NCBI GenBank assembly: GCA_009617715.1
Contig: VTFK01000155.1
Location: forward strand, 558,001 to 622,000
Direction of reading: 5' to 3'
DNA: 64,000 nt
DNA from: Plectrocnemia conspersa
Lineage: Eukaryota; Arthropoda; Insecta; Trichoptera; Polycentropodidae
Shown here: in pieces, positions 40,701 through 53,600 of the stretch
How positions within the stretch are numbered: the first letter of the stretch is position 1
How the letters are laid out: each line of letters opens with the position of its first letter
Notes under the pieces: generated by a model
Told to the model about the DNA's origin: nothing
The model's input: the letters and a program-made list of their open reading frames with translations, nothing else
The model's database searches: none
Position numbers and translations under genes: made by a program

Positions 40701-41260
40701 GGTTTCTATATTGTTTATCTAAAAATACATCACTTCATATGCACTAAAATGTGACACTTATCTTAATATGGTGTTAAAATATATTCAATATTGATAATCT
40801 AAATCGATCCATACACAAAAATTGGTAACTCGATCTTAGATTTGGTAACCTGATTTATTACATAAATGCGTATAATAAATATATTATTAATACACAAGAG
40901 ATGATATTAAACTCGTTATCTCTATTTAAAAATAACTTATTTTATGTAACGAGTATTAATATTATTTGATGATCTGTCTTGTATCGAAGAAGCAATATAA
41001 AAGATTGTGTGCTTCGTTGTTGATTAGCGATGGCACAATTTTTAATATTCATACAAACTTTACGGGCCCTTTTCTGTTGTGTAATCCTCGACATTATTAT
41101 CCCAATCAAACTCGGTTACGCCATTACGGGATGCGACTTCGCCTAGATGCGCAAACCTTTCATCGAAGTCAGTATCTCTCTTTTTTAAAGCTTTAAACCT
41201 TTATAAATAAAAAACAATCATTAAATAAATAGCGATAGTAATTTAATAAAATAGTTATGA
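37790..41260. other. Intergenic stretch, no gene recognised
   Basis: Very AT-rich region between the SPRYD7 3' end and the Hs6st 3' end, which converge. It should contain both 3' UTRs. Frames at 40110-40349 (-) and 40966-41196 (+) have no recognisable content. No inverted or direct repeat stood out. Confidence 0.5.
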
Positions 41261-41267
41261 ATGATCA

Positions 41268-44200
41268 CTACCTTCTAAACATTAAATATTTTGCAAATTC
41301 ATATAATTCAATATCCAAATGGTTCAGCTTCTTGATCTCTTCAGCTTCTTGATGCGTCAAGCTATTCAGCGTAGAGCTGGATACAGTAGCGTTGTGTTGA
41401 GAAAACGGTATTGCAAAACGTAAATTAAACGTTTCTTCAAACACATATTGTGCAATCTAAAATTTAAAATAATATATTAATAGATTTAATATACATAATA
41501 TAATTCAACGAAAAATCATGGACATGCCTTCATTTAATGTTAACACATGCGAATGAAATTAAGTCAACAGAACAGAAACCGTATATAAATATACCAAGCT
41601 CTACATTACCTTTTGATATTCTGTTAGTCCAAAAAACGCCATAGCTGCAAGATTCCTTTTTGCTGACTCTAGCATAATTGCGTTACTCTGAACTGTCGAT
41701 TTTGTAGTATAATTATAGCAACCAACCAATGATAAATCGGCTAACATACGTGTCTGTCTATTAGCTGCTAAATTAGAAGGACACGACATGAAATCTGCTA
41801 ATGTGACTCCACGCCATGATTCTCCAGTATAACACGGCGGTAACTCAGATGCTATAACCATATAACATATGAATTTATCATAAACTATTAAAACTCAAAG
41901 ACACCGTCGATCAAAATTTACCTGAAGCTGCTCTACCTTGACACCAATGTCTAGCTCCTTTCCATGTAGCTCCCCTTTTCACATGTCGAAATTCTGATAA
42001 ATACCTAAAATATTGTATAATGAATTATTCTGATCATATTGTATATTATTTAAATTTGATTTACCTAGCTACCGGTTCTCTCAACAACGTTATATAAAAA
42101 TATCTACGAAGGACTGTCTGTCCTTCGTGACGATCTAATTCGCCATCAACGCAAGACGTTAATTCTGTAAAGTCTGCATGAAGACCGCATCTATTCAATA
42201 ATAGTAATAAAAATAAATTAATTGCTATAAATTAAATCCAGTGCAAAAATCACAATACGTACTTCCATCCTGTGGAGTATCTAGAAAACAGCCAGATTTC
42301 ATTGCTGTGTGGTCGAAAACAATGACATCTTTTGCGCGCTCTTTGACAATTGCACGGTCTCTGTATAAGGATTTTATATTAAATATTAAAGTACTTCTTT
42401 ATAATTCTGTGATTTATATATCTATTTTTAAATTAAAGCAAAATAGTTTTATTTAAAAATATAAATCCTGGAAGTAAAATAGGCACCAAGAGCATAAAAC
42501 ATGGCATTTATACTTAAAGTACCGTAGGCACGGCACTAACACTGCTTTCAAATAAGGTTTTGATTTTTATTTTTTTTAATGGGTCCACGCCCTCCTCCCA
42601 CGGTCGCATTAGGCTCGGGAGTTTCGGCCCATGGGCGACCGGTTATTACCCAGCCTAGCTTTCGCGCCTGCACGCTGTGCGAACAGGCGTTAGGCCAGGC
42701 CTCCTTCCTTGATCGTCCGAGTGACGACCGCGGTCGGGTTGACCGTCGCGATTTTGCTACTGATGGTATCCGGCATCACTATCCTTTATGGAGACGGGGA
42801 GGTTTTGATATATTTTTTAGATTGATTTTTATAAATTTAGTTTTTGCTACACTTGGATACCATGATATATGGAAAAGATAAAAGAAGCAGCCGCTTCCCT
42901 CTTCATGTCAGCCCTGGTTCAGCTCGATGTCTGGAATCCAGAGTTCAACCAGCTTCGGAAGCAACTGTATCCTTTTGATGCAGATACCGAAAAAATACTT
43001 CACGCATACCGTAACAAACTGTACGTTAACATGATTTAAATTCGGCATATATAAAAAACAGGACTGACACAAAGACCAGGAAAGCATAAATATATGACAA
43101 TTCGATTTATGTAGAGCTATACATAAATTAATATTGATAAAATAATATAAATGTCCATTAACCCTTTGAGTAGTGAGTTAATTTACACACATTTGTTAAT
43201 TAGTTGGTTAGAGTGAGTTAATTTTAAGTATGTTTTTATAATTATTTCTGTTGTTATTTATTTATTATTATGTTATGTTGCATTTATAGTAAATTATTGA
43301 AAAAAATCAGTGCTTCTCAACGTTTCATTGCTTTGATTTTTTTACTACTATTTTGTATTAGTATGTTTTAATAATTTATTTAAATACCTTTTTATTATTA
43401 AATTACGTTTATTTATTTTACATTTTTATTATATATTATTCAGCTTTGGTATATATTTTTTATATCAATACAGAGTTGTTAATATTCTTTATAAAATTAG
43501 TATAAGATATTTTTTATGTTAATTTATTTCGTACTCTTTAATTTATTGATATTATTTTCTATATAAATCATTACAATACTATTTATTTATTATTACTAGT
43601 TATATATGTAAATATATAACTATCTGGAGTACTTCAAAACAGGAAAAGATCGACCACTGTACATGTATGGCGATACTCCTCAAAGGGTTAAAAGAAAAAT
43701 CTGGAAATTATAGAAAAAACTATTAATAATTATGACATCTACATTTTCAATCAGTTTATTAAATCTTTGGGGCAAAAAATATATTAAAATGTAATGGCAG
43801 TGTAATATGTGTCACCATTTGTATAACATTAAAAAACGAACCTCACATTGTAAAAATAATACTAACAAATTTATTTTATAGCAAAATTTTAATTTTTTCT
43901 ACTCAATAACCACTTAACATGCTGGTGTTTTTTTTGCAGTGTTCCAAAAAATCATATTTTTTTATTGGAAATTATAATAGTAAATAATTATATATAACTG
44001 GAAAAAATAAAAAATAAATTCAAAAATTTGTATTTTAAAATTACATATACGGGTATTTTTTGCAGTGTTCCAAAAAAATTGTAAATATCTTTAACATTTC
44101 TTAAGAATCGCAAACAATAATAAAATAATGGAATGAACCCAATAATAAACAGTGGACGTAAGGAAATAAAGATATCTTTATTTTTAAAACACATTCCATA

Positions 44201-47200
44201 CATAAACATATTGCATTTTATAAATTCTAAGAAATATGGGACAATATAGTAATAAAAGTGTGTCAAATTATTGGAAAGATAAAGCAACCCCAATTAGTCA
44301 AGAATGCTTACTTGAATATGTTATGCAGGCTTTGCTACCTACCTATTCATTCAGTTTCTTTTATTGTCTCCAACCCATCTAAAGCAATTGAGAAATACTT
44401 CAAGGAGCAAAAATGTAAGACCACACTGCCTTGTATTTTTCTAATTTATGACTTCCACAGCTAATAAAAAAGTGGCCTATTTTTTACTTGAAACGAAATG
44501 CCAAAGGAGTCCCACGTATGCTCAGAAGCCTGAGTATAACGACAAATATAATTACGTTTATATGTGGGACCACGTTTAAATCCGATTTTCATATTCCTGC
44601 ACAGGCTCGATACAGCGTGTAATGGACATTTCTAAATTCACACACCCTCGCGGGACCGCGTGTAAAGTGGTTAAATTCAAAATTATAATCTAGTGCCTAA
44701 AACTCAGCTTTAAATGAATTAAATTACTATGTCGACCATTAAAAATATTTTTAAGCATTTCTTCTAAGAAAAAGTTTTGGAAAACAATGAATTTTAAAAT
44801 GAAATAAATTCAACGATACCTAAAAAACCAGATTTAATCTCATTCGTTATTTTTTTATTAAATCGTGTTATCTTACTTATGTGGTTAAAAGTGCAGAGCT
44901 ATTATAATGTTATATAATACACATAATTAAAAATAATTAGCGTGTAATTTATAAATAAGTCGTCATATTTTGCTTTGTATTAAAAAAAACCAAAACTGTT
45001 TTAGTGCTTTGTATTAAATATGATTTAAGATAAACAGGTAAAATCAAATTGTTTTACTTAATTTAAGGTCTATTTTTTTTTAATAACTAAAATCGTATGT
45101 GATTCTATTCAATTATTAACATTTAAATCGTCGTTCAAACAAGAGTGTGAAAGTAGATGAAAATTATACGAGTGCATCCTGTTTAATGAAGAGGAAGAGT
45201 TAAATGATAACAGGATGTTACGCTAATGTAGTAACAGACATTGCATTTTAATACACAAAAAAAAAATTCTTCAATTTTTTAGGAGCATTTTAAAAATAAT
45301 TATTTCTACACTATGAAAATTATTAATTCTTAAGCAATCTACAAAATTTTTAAGTTTGATAGATTAGTTTTTATGTAGGAAATGGTGTTACATCAATATA
45401 AAACAGCGGTCTATTATTAAAGTTTCAACTCGGCATATTAATCTGTTATTTGACCACAAAGCACTAAAGGTCTATTTCAATCAAAAGCAATCTGTGTGGT
45501 TTCTGCGGCATTGTTATCTCGTATAGAAATACAATGCTAAATGTATACAAACCTTTAGATCTAGATCCATCACCAAATGCTTTCCGAACGAGGTGCCCCC
45601 TGTCTTCTGTATGTGTAAAAAGACCATGACGTCGTGGGCGTCAATATCGAACTGAAAGTCGTCGTGTAAAACTTCGTCGTAACTCATACCCGGCTTGTTG
45701 AGCGTGTTCGGTAAAGGTCTTCCGATGTTGTCTTGAAATCCATATAATTCATTCAGTCTCTCTCGACCCGACAAGGCGCATACCTGTAAAACAATTAAAT
45801 AATTAAATTTTTAAAAAAAAAAATTTTATTCATATAAAATGCAGCCATATGACTTATTTTTTAAACCATTATAATTTTTTAATTAGTTAACATTTTAATG
45901 TCAAATTTAAAATACAGTTTCATAATGATCATGTTTTATATTCACAATGGTAAAATTAGTAAACGTCAAAATGTGGATTGCGTACCAATAAAATAAAAAA
46001 TAAATTTATGTTTAGAATCACAAAATACACATATTTAAAAAATAAAAATGATACTGATTATGATAAAATGATGATGAAATACTTTTACTTATTTTTAAAA
46101 CAACAAATATCAAACTCTGTGACCTCTACAATAATTTCTATATGTTTAATACTTTACGGTCGATTTACGTGGCGATATTCGCACAACCGTTCAACTTTGA
46201 TACTGTTGACAGCGTAAAATGTCGATACATCGTTACATGTTTTTATCCCATTTTCTCAGGCATCATATCAATAACAATGATCTCCTTCAGTGACTTCCAA
46301 CCAGTAGTCGGCAGCAAACCGTAGATTAAGGATTAATGAATACGTTCGAAGACCATAGAATTTTATCTAATCAAAAAGGAGATAAAATTTAATGAATGGA
46401 CGGAAACTAAAATTTATAGGTATATTCCAGACACAATAAGACAAATTATAAGCAATGGCGAAATTTTCTTCGAAATTTGCATTTCTATGATGCCATTGCT
46501 GACCAATATGGGCGATATATAATATTTGCTTAAAACGACTAAGCAAGTAGTTGCTATACGTGTAGCCAATACTGGGGTTTTTGGTCTAGCACTATACTGT
46601 TTCAGGTAAACCTCTGATATTTTAGTTATTTTCTTGACAGTTCCAGGAAAAATTTGTAGGCCGAATTTAAAATTGTAATTATTATGTTTTGTGATTTTTA
46701 CTGTGAATGTTACAAAATGGATGAAAGAGAAAAAACATTTAAAGATCATCTTTCCCAACCTCCTAGAAAAGATGGAGAAGACATCAATGATCACAGAGAT
46801 TCTGAATAAGTTTTTGAGACAGAAGTCTATATAAGTGTAAAACCGCGTCTTCAAAGATTCTTAAGTAGAAGACATCCACAATGCAACATTGGATTGGTCA
46901 GAATATGACCCTCCAGGAAGTTTGAATAATTTTGAAGGTGTGTCATTCGTTTCAGACAATATCAGAGGAGAAAAAACATGGTAAATACATAACTTTGGAA
47001 TTTTTTTTTAACCGAGTTTTGAGCATAGAAATTCGATTATTGATATATTTAAACTATTTTAGTTATTATAATATTAGTAACATTTTTGACTTAAGCGCTA
47101 AATAAATATGTTTCGAAAAATACCCAGTTTAACATGTGTTTTTGTTATACAAAGATGAAATGACGAAACGCACAAATTGTGCACATGGTATTCAATGTGT

Positions 47201-47990
47201 TAATAAAGTGAAATCATCTTTAAGAATTACTTTTTAATTTAACGTGTAGATAGCACCACTGAAATATCTAGACAGTGGACTATACTTATCTTAAAACGAT
47301 TGTATTGGAACCAATTGACGACTGTGAAAAAATACTTGTCACAAATCATAATAAATTTGAATAGTTAGAACTTTTAATGACCTGCAGCACTAGTTGATTC
47401 GTTATGCTGACATACGTGAAGATCTGAAATTCTGACAAATCAGGTAAATGTATCACCAAATGGACCATAAGCCAAGACTGTTCGATACCTTTACAAATGT
47501 TATACATAGTATTATTTAGCAGTACATTTGAATAAAAAGAAATTCCTATAAGAAAGACTGCAGAAAACGACAAATCTAATTTAAACTCCAAATCATTGCA
47601 ATTGATCTAGATGTCAAGAGTATATGGAACAAAAGAACCTTCTTTTTTAAGAATTTAATTTTATGTCATTTACATAAGTTGTTATTAAATTTTTGAATTG
47701 AATTATATGTATATCTATTAATGTATATTAGTGAAGTATAACTTTAATAGAATGTGGATATTTTATATTTTCAGGCTCTACTCGGATATAATTAGTACTA
47801 CATTAAATTATCCAAGATTGTTATCTCTCAAAATAAAAACGAACAATAGTATTAAATAATAGTTACGGTACGGTAAGACGAATCGTTCGTACCTGATCGG
47901 GACAGAAAAAAGCCGAAAAAAAAGGAATCCGAAGAGGGCGAGCACCACGCAGCAGAAGCAGAGGCGGCGCAAGGTGGCGCGGGACTCCAT
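41268..47990 (-). CDS. Hs6st: Heparan sulfate 6-O-sulfotransferase
   Basis: Golgi type II enzyme that transfers sulfate from PAPS to the 6-O position of glucosamine in heparan sulfate, needed for FGF signalling and tracheal development in flies. Exons: 47893-47990, 45553-45783, 42263-42360, 42065-42190, 41922-42004, 41610-41851 and 41268-41456. Exon 1 encodes a short cytosolic tail and a membrane anchor (CVVLALFGFLFF). Exon 2 carries the 5'-PSB motif in VFLHIQKTGGTSFGKHL. Later exons carry WLFSRYSTGWKCGLHADFTE, YFYITLLREPVARYLSEFRH with the 3'-PB motif, RGATWKGARHWC, LPPCYTG and FFGLTEYQK. Exons 2-7 are phase-consistent. Exon 1 ends in phase 2 at its best donor while exon 2 needs phase 0. Either a T-run in exon 1 has lost a base, a weaker donor is used, or a small exon is missing. 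The start at 47990 was chosen for a short tail; in-frame ATGs lie upstream at 48062 and 48158. Confidence 0.92.
42575..42870 (+). repeat. GC-rich dispersed repeat in Hs6st intron, copy 1
   Basis: A GC-rich block in an AT-rich intron. It shares acccagcct, ttttgctactgatggtat-type sequence, tccggcatcacta and ttatggagacgg, in the same order, with 49785-49910. Both copies are followed by an AT-rich tail with ttttataa repeats. The layout suits the 3' end of a non-LTR element or a SINE, but no coding sequence is present to identify it. Confidence 0.55.
43158..43691. mobile_element. piggyBac-type MITE in Hs6st intron
   Basis: TTAA at 43158-43161 followed by CCCTTTGAG, and CTCAAAGGG followed by TTAA at 43688-43691. 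The inverted repeat of nine perfect bases next to a duplicated TTAA is the hallmark of piggyBac-type insertion. The interior of about 525 bases is AT-rich with no transposase frame. It lies in the 3.2-kb Hs6st intron between exons 2 and 3. Confidence 0.75.
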
Positions 47991-48439
47991 TTGCGGGGCG
48001 GGGGTGTCCGAGTCCGAGTCCGCCCCGCTCCACACCTGCAGCCACGCCGACGCGCTGCGCATGCCGCCCCGAAGGGCCGAAAGACTACACTGCCGACGGC
48101 CCCGACACCTGTCACTCTGCAAGGCTGTTCGCGAACACCACACTGTTGGCGTTCGCAAACGTCTAATTTAATTTTGTATCGTAATCGACGAATAAAAATC
48201 ATCACCTCATAATTCATTTCAACTTTTACAATTATTTCAACAATTTTGCCGTTAAACTATTATTATATGTATTTTATCAGAAGAGAAAAATAAGTATAAA
48301 ACAACAATACCTTTCATGCGCCCGTGCTATACCGCTTTGTCAGAGAATTTCACAAGAGAGATGGATGAATATATCCCCTTTTCTCTTGCAAGATATTTGC
48401 AACGCACGATATTGATATTTACGTCGAAGCGCAGAATAT

Positions 48440-48960
48440 TCCTGCACTTTTCATTTATTTTTCGACTTAACAGGTATATTCAATATTTTTACTTTATTAA
48501 ATAATTTTAATATAAACTAACTTTAGTTTAAATAATATTTATAGAGATGGCCGATGGGATATAATGATTCCGGTGAATAGGATCTCGAATTTAAGGGTGT
48601 AGAATTTCTCTCGGTTAATGAAGAAGTGACTGAAATAGTGGCGTAGCTATGGAGGGCTAAGGGGCGGGCCGCCCCAGGCGGCACTTGCTTGGGGGCTGCA
48701 TATTCGCGATGGGATCATCTAGTGTGGTTCTTAACCCTGAATACACTAAAACATATATAAATCCACGAATAACAAGAGCTTAATAATAATCAATTTAAAA
48801 TTTAAAGAAATGCTGATTTTACGACCCTGCAAAATATGTATGGAGGGGGGAGGGCGGCAATTTTAAGGATCGCCCTGGGCGGCACGTACTTTAGCTACGC
48901 CACCTGACTGAAATGTTCGAATTCAATGAAAATTCTTTATTAAAAAAATTGCGTCTGTTG
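48440..48960 (+). pseudogene. Second, decayed copy of the piggyBac-like N-terminal part
   Basis: The stretch 48440-48636, continuing after an inserted MITE at 48915, is homologous to the minus-strand sequence at 9996-10230. Shared sequence includes the leader (ttaaataattttaatataaa, then ctaac and aataatatttata), the start atggcc, and tcgaatttaa then gtgtagaatttctctcgg. Here the frame has several stops soon after the start. This copy shows the family is repetitive and that the first-exon homology includes the leader. Confidence 0.65.
48637..48904. mobile_element. 268-bp MITE with 10-bp target-site duplication
   Basis: Ends GTGGCGTAGCTA and TAGCTACGCCAC are a perfect 12-bp inverted repeat. The element is flanked by tgactgaaat on both sides (48627-48636 and 48905-48914). 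A duplication of about 10 bases suggests a Mutator-like origin. GC-rich subterminal blocks (ccaggcggcac on the left, ccctgggcggcac on the right) border an AT-rich core. It is nested in the second piggyBac-like copy, so it is younger than that copy. Confidence 0.8.
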
Positions 48961-49784
48961 TCAAGTTGGCGCTAATTCAGAAGCAAAAAATGTAAAATCT
49001 GAAAAACAAACTCATATTTCTCAAGCATTAAATAAAGAAAATGTTATTTCACACGGTTTATTTGGAAGAATTAAATTATCTTTTTCACGTAAAAAAATGT
49101 TTAGAATGCAACATCAAATTATCATATGAAAGCAATTAATATATAGCAAAAATAATATATATATTAATATTTTTCAACAACAATATGTTCTCGATTATAT
49201 TACTTAACAATTCTCTACAATACGTACATAGCTTAAAACAATTTAAATATTCCTTATTATTATCAGTCATGTCTAGCAGTAGATTTTTCTGGATTTATCT
49301 TTATGAAATAATCCCATAACAGTTTTGGCGTTTTATTTTTTTTCAAATCATTCTAATTTTTTTGTTACTGCCTATTTTTAATAAACAATTTCTTTAATTT
49401 ATTGCTCTTCTAAGTTGTCCTTATATATACATTAACAACTTTTTACATATAAAAATCATACGCTAAAAAATATAATTATTAAATATGTACAACTTTATTA
49501 TAAATGATTTTTAATATTTTTCATTTACATATAACCATAATTAAACATTAGCTATATTCTTACTAGTTCTTTTTTATATAATAATTGCTTTTACGTCGAA
49601 TAATTTTTTTTACGTCGAATAATTTTGTTATTTCTATTTCAACACCTTTAGCGTTTTCAAATCTATTCATACGATAATCGCTAAATAATTTCATATACGA
49701 TTTTAATAGTGATATTACTGATCTAAAAGCAACATCTATAGACTGAATTAATTTAAAGGTATATTGAGTTATAAGGTAATCCAA

Positions 49785-50100
49785 CCCAGCCTGGTTTTCG
49801 CACTGGACCTCCTTCCATGGCCATCGAAAGTGACGACCTCAGACGGGTCTACGATCGCGTATTACTATTGATGGTCTCCGGCAGCACTAACCGATTGGAG
49901 ACGGATATTAGATAGGGGAAATGGGGAAGGGAGGTTTGTGGACAGTCGCGATTCGCTTACTTTAAGTTATTTTATAATAATTTTAATTGTTTTATTTTAA
50001 GTAATTTAGGTTTTAATTTTATAGATATGTTTTTATAATTTATTTTTATTATTTTTAACGTTTGAAAAGCCGCGCGTGCTCAACGTCATCGGGTCTGAGT
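49785..50100 (+). repeat. GC-rich dispersed repeat, copy 2
   Basis: Related to 42575-42870: acccagcctggttttcgc, gtattactattgatggtctc, cggcagcacta and ggagacgg occur in the same order. An AT-rich tail with repeated ttttaatt follows. It lies between Hs6st and IPO5, upstream of the IPO5 promoter. Confidence 0.55.
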
Positions 50101-50489
50101 AGGAAATGCGTTTGTGTGCGTGCATAAATAAAAAAAAAAGGCATAGCGTGGTCTCTCGACAGTTAATCACTTTTATTAACTTCCCCCGCCTTTGCAACAA
50201 GATTAAATCCTGGAAGCTATGTTGCTAGAAACGATCTTCATCTTCTGTCAGTGCTACCATTACTGCTAATGCTTAGGAGATTCTGAATGCTTTCTAACTG
50301 TTCATAGTGTATATTAAATGTTTGTTATATTAGTTTGGTTTTAAAATTATAGAAATATTAGGTACAGAGAGGAAATGAGATTTATCAATTGATTGCCTAA
50401 ATATGTTTTGCCTGTGTTGATTCTAAAAATATATTTGGATAAAAGCATTTGATAAGCGAACATATCGTATGAATATTTAAGGCGCTAAA

Positions 50490-50649
50490 ATCGCTCCGCT
50501 GTCTATGGTCCGCATAGACAAGGGACGGGCGCGCTCTTTACGGCCACGAGGTGCGGCGAGTGTGTGGCTGAGACCGCGCGGTCGGCAGCCGCGACTTTCT
50601 TCCGGAGTTTAGACCCTCTTCGATCACGGCACCCATAACGGCAACGGAC
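50490..50649 (+). promoter_or_regulatory. Probable IPO5 promoter and 5' UTR
   Basis: A sudden rise in GC content begins about 160 bases before the start codon. The region has no TATA box, which suits a broadly expressed gene. A short palindrome gtctatg-gtccg-catagac lies at about 50501-50519. The exact transcription start cannot be read. Confidence 0.4.
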
Positions 50650-53600
50650 ATGGCGGACCAGCAGGCGGTGCAATCGCAACAGGCGCAATTCTACCAGCTG
50701 CTGGCCACGCTGCTGGCCACGGACAACGAGGCGCGCGCGCACGCAGAGGTTCCACTGCCGATATTTTTTTACCGTCCGACATTTCTCACACGTCTCAAAA
50801 TGGCGTTCTTAAAATGGCGGCGGGGCGAAACCCCGCGCGAGTCCCGACCGAGCCGGCTCGGTTTCCGTACATCGTTTTCCGATCGCCGATCCTTCGCTTC
50901 CGGGATGAATCTAGGTCCAGAGCGCATCCGGGCGTCGCTAGATGACTCATCTCGAAACGACGTGCGCAATTCGGCGCACCATGTGGCGTCCGAATTTCAG
51001 CGTGACCTTCACCCCCCACTCCCGCGCTCTCGTCCGACGTTCGATTATATTTGAATTTCTACTGTTAATTTGTAAAAAAAATTTGCACGCAATTTTCATT
51101 ACCTCGATATTGAAAAACAGGAAGGGAAAACGTACACGTACTTTGAATTGAATATTATCGGATTAACATGCAGTCCCACTGTGACTGTGCGATAAAAGAC
51201 TACAGTCGCTTCAAAACCAATAAAATCATGTTGCTGTGGTACCTAATTCTCACACAAATTATTACACCTATTTTAATCCATTTATTGATATTAATTTTAC
51301 TACATATTTTGACATTGTTCGACTAAATAATGGTGTAACTACGTAATATTGAAATTTACAGCAATTTTTGTCTCCTAATGCGTAAACGCCTATGCTTTTC
51401 ATTAGCTGAATGCAATCTCAAAAAAATAATTTATTCAATAAAATCACCAATTTTATCTCCTATAATCGGAATTCAATTTTATTCATTTGCTTATATTTTC
51501 TGAATAACACACAACGCTCCTAAACTGTTTGAATTTTAAAACTTTTTTGTGTGGTAAACCACGTTCAAATTTAAACAGGTGCACAAACAACTCTGCAACG
51601 AATCTACTTAAAAAATCTAATTTATAATTAATTGTATATAAATAAATAAAATGAATAAATATCTTAATTTAGAGAGCACAATTAAGTTGATACATATCTA
51701 TCAACTCCTGATTCCCTGACCTAACGGCGACACTTATTTTTTTATTACATAAAGAAGCTGAGTTGACCTCGACTAATCGGTATTCTTTTATATATTCGTT
51801 ATAAATCTGACTAAAACAATCTCGTCTAACCTAGAGATGCTGCAAATAATCTATAATTGAGGTAACCCGATTTTAATAATATCAATGGGCTTTTGTTCAT
51901 TTAGGGTAAGGGCTAAAGAAAAGAATTAAATGAAAAAAAGCATTATTGCTACGGGAGCTAAAAAAAACTGTCATTTCCGAAAAAAAATTTTAAGGCATTG
52001 CCACGAGAGCTAAAAAAACATTTGTGTTCAAAAGCCATCTCGAAATTTTGTTTGCTGGAGGACAAATTACTGCAGGAGCTAAAAAAAGTCGAAAATTTTT
52101 TAAGGAGAAATTGCTATGAAAAAAAATGGATGACGTCTGGTCACTTTACCTTACTTGTAACACAGTTGCATTACGAAAACTCTTGAAACAATTTTGTACT
52201 TTTTTTGTTACTATTATGATTCTATCATTTCGTTAGTTTTCTCTAATTGGGTCTCGTTAACTAATTCCTGACATTTTGACTAGTTTTTCGTTTTCACTAG
52301 TAAAAACTTATGCAAAAAAATGTAATTTTTGTCGCTACACAAATTCTCTTTTATGAGATACAAAAAAATATTAAATTAAGCGACTTGTACCAATTATCTA
52401 ACAGACTACTCAAGGACAAATTGTTTGAGAGATAATTTACCAAGAGTAAGTTTGTCGAATTTATGAATATTTTTTTCATATTGTGTGTCAATAATACATT
52501 GTAACGTTGCACGGTTATGTAGATACATAAACGATTAACTCCTGAAATAAATTGTTCTAACTCAATTATCGCTTGCAGGAAACGTATAACAATTTGCCTA
52601 CCGAAACCAAAGTGACATTTCTGTTCTCTTCGCTTCACGATGCCACGATGGACGAAAACATGCGGTCCATGTCAGCGGTGTTACTGAGACGATTGTTCTC
52701 ATCAGACTTCCAGGAATTCTATCCGAAGTTGCCGCCAGAAGGTAAAGTTCAGTTCAAAGCTCAGGTTTTGCAAACACTTCAAGTTCAACAGAACGCGACA
52801 GTTAGGAAGAAGGTCAGTATCATATTTTTTTTCCTTTTTTTTTTAGATGTCATCAATAACTTATTTATTTTTTTATAAGGTATGCGGACGTCGTCGCCGA
52901 AGTAGCCAGAGATCTGATCGATGACGATGGAAACAACCAGTGGCCCGAGTTCCTTCAGTTCTTATTCCAATACGCTAGTGCATCAGATCCGCATTTGAAA
53001 GAGGCCGCATTGAGGATGTTCACGTAAATATTTTTATCTTTGTCCTTATTGTTTTTATGCCAGCGTTGTTTTTATTTATTCAACCTTTTCCATAGATCTG
53101 TTCCTGGAGTGTTCGGAAATATGCAGACTCAATACTTGGACGTCATCAAGCAAATGTTGCACGCTTCCCTTCTGCCCGAAGAACAATACTTCGTCAGATG
53201 TCAAGCGGTCAAAGCTTTGGGCTCCTTCGTATCGATGCACGAGAAGGAAGTAAACATCCAAAAACACTTTGCCGATTTGCTGCCTAACTTTATGCAGGTA
53301 TATACTGTTTCTTATTCGATATAGGTCGGTGCATTCTTGATCTTGAAACGATTGCAATTTATCAATGTTTCGTAAAAAGGATGCTATAATAAACGTCATT
53401 TAATTAGCATCGCTAGAAATTTTTGTCAAGCGATGTCAGTAATCTGCCTACACTTTTCATTGGCTGCGAATTCTGCTCGACCCGGTGACCTAGTTTTGGA
53501 TTTTGACTAGTTTCCATTTACAGGTTATCCATTTGAGTTTGGAACAAGGCGACGACGACGACGCTCTAATTCAAGTTCTCATCGAATTGGCCGAATCTAC

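Noticed and set aside
43308..43330. cagtgcttctcaacgtttc as a second hAT end
   Set aside because: It lacks the following GGCCCC block and lies inside the piggyBac-type MITE without a partner.
46414..46854. 146-residue open frame on the minus strand in Hs6st intron 1
   Set aside because: Rich in I, F and K as expected of AT-rich random sequence. Neither strand gave a clear transposase match.
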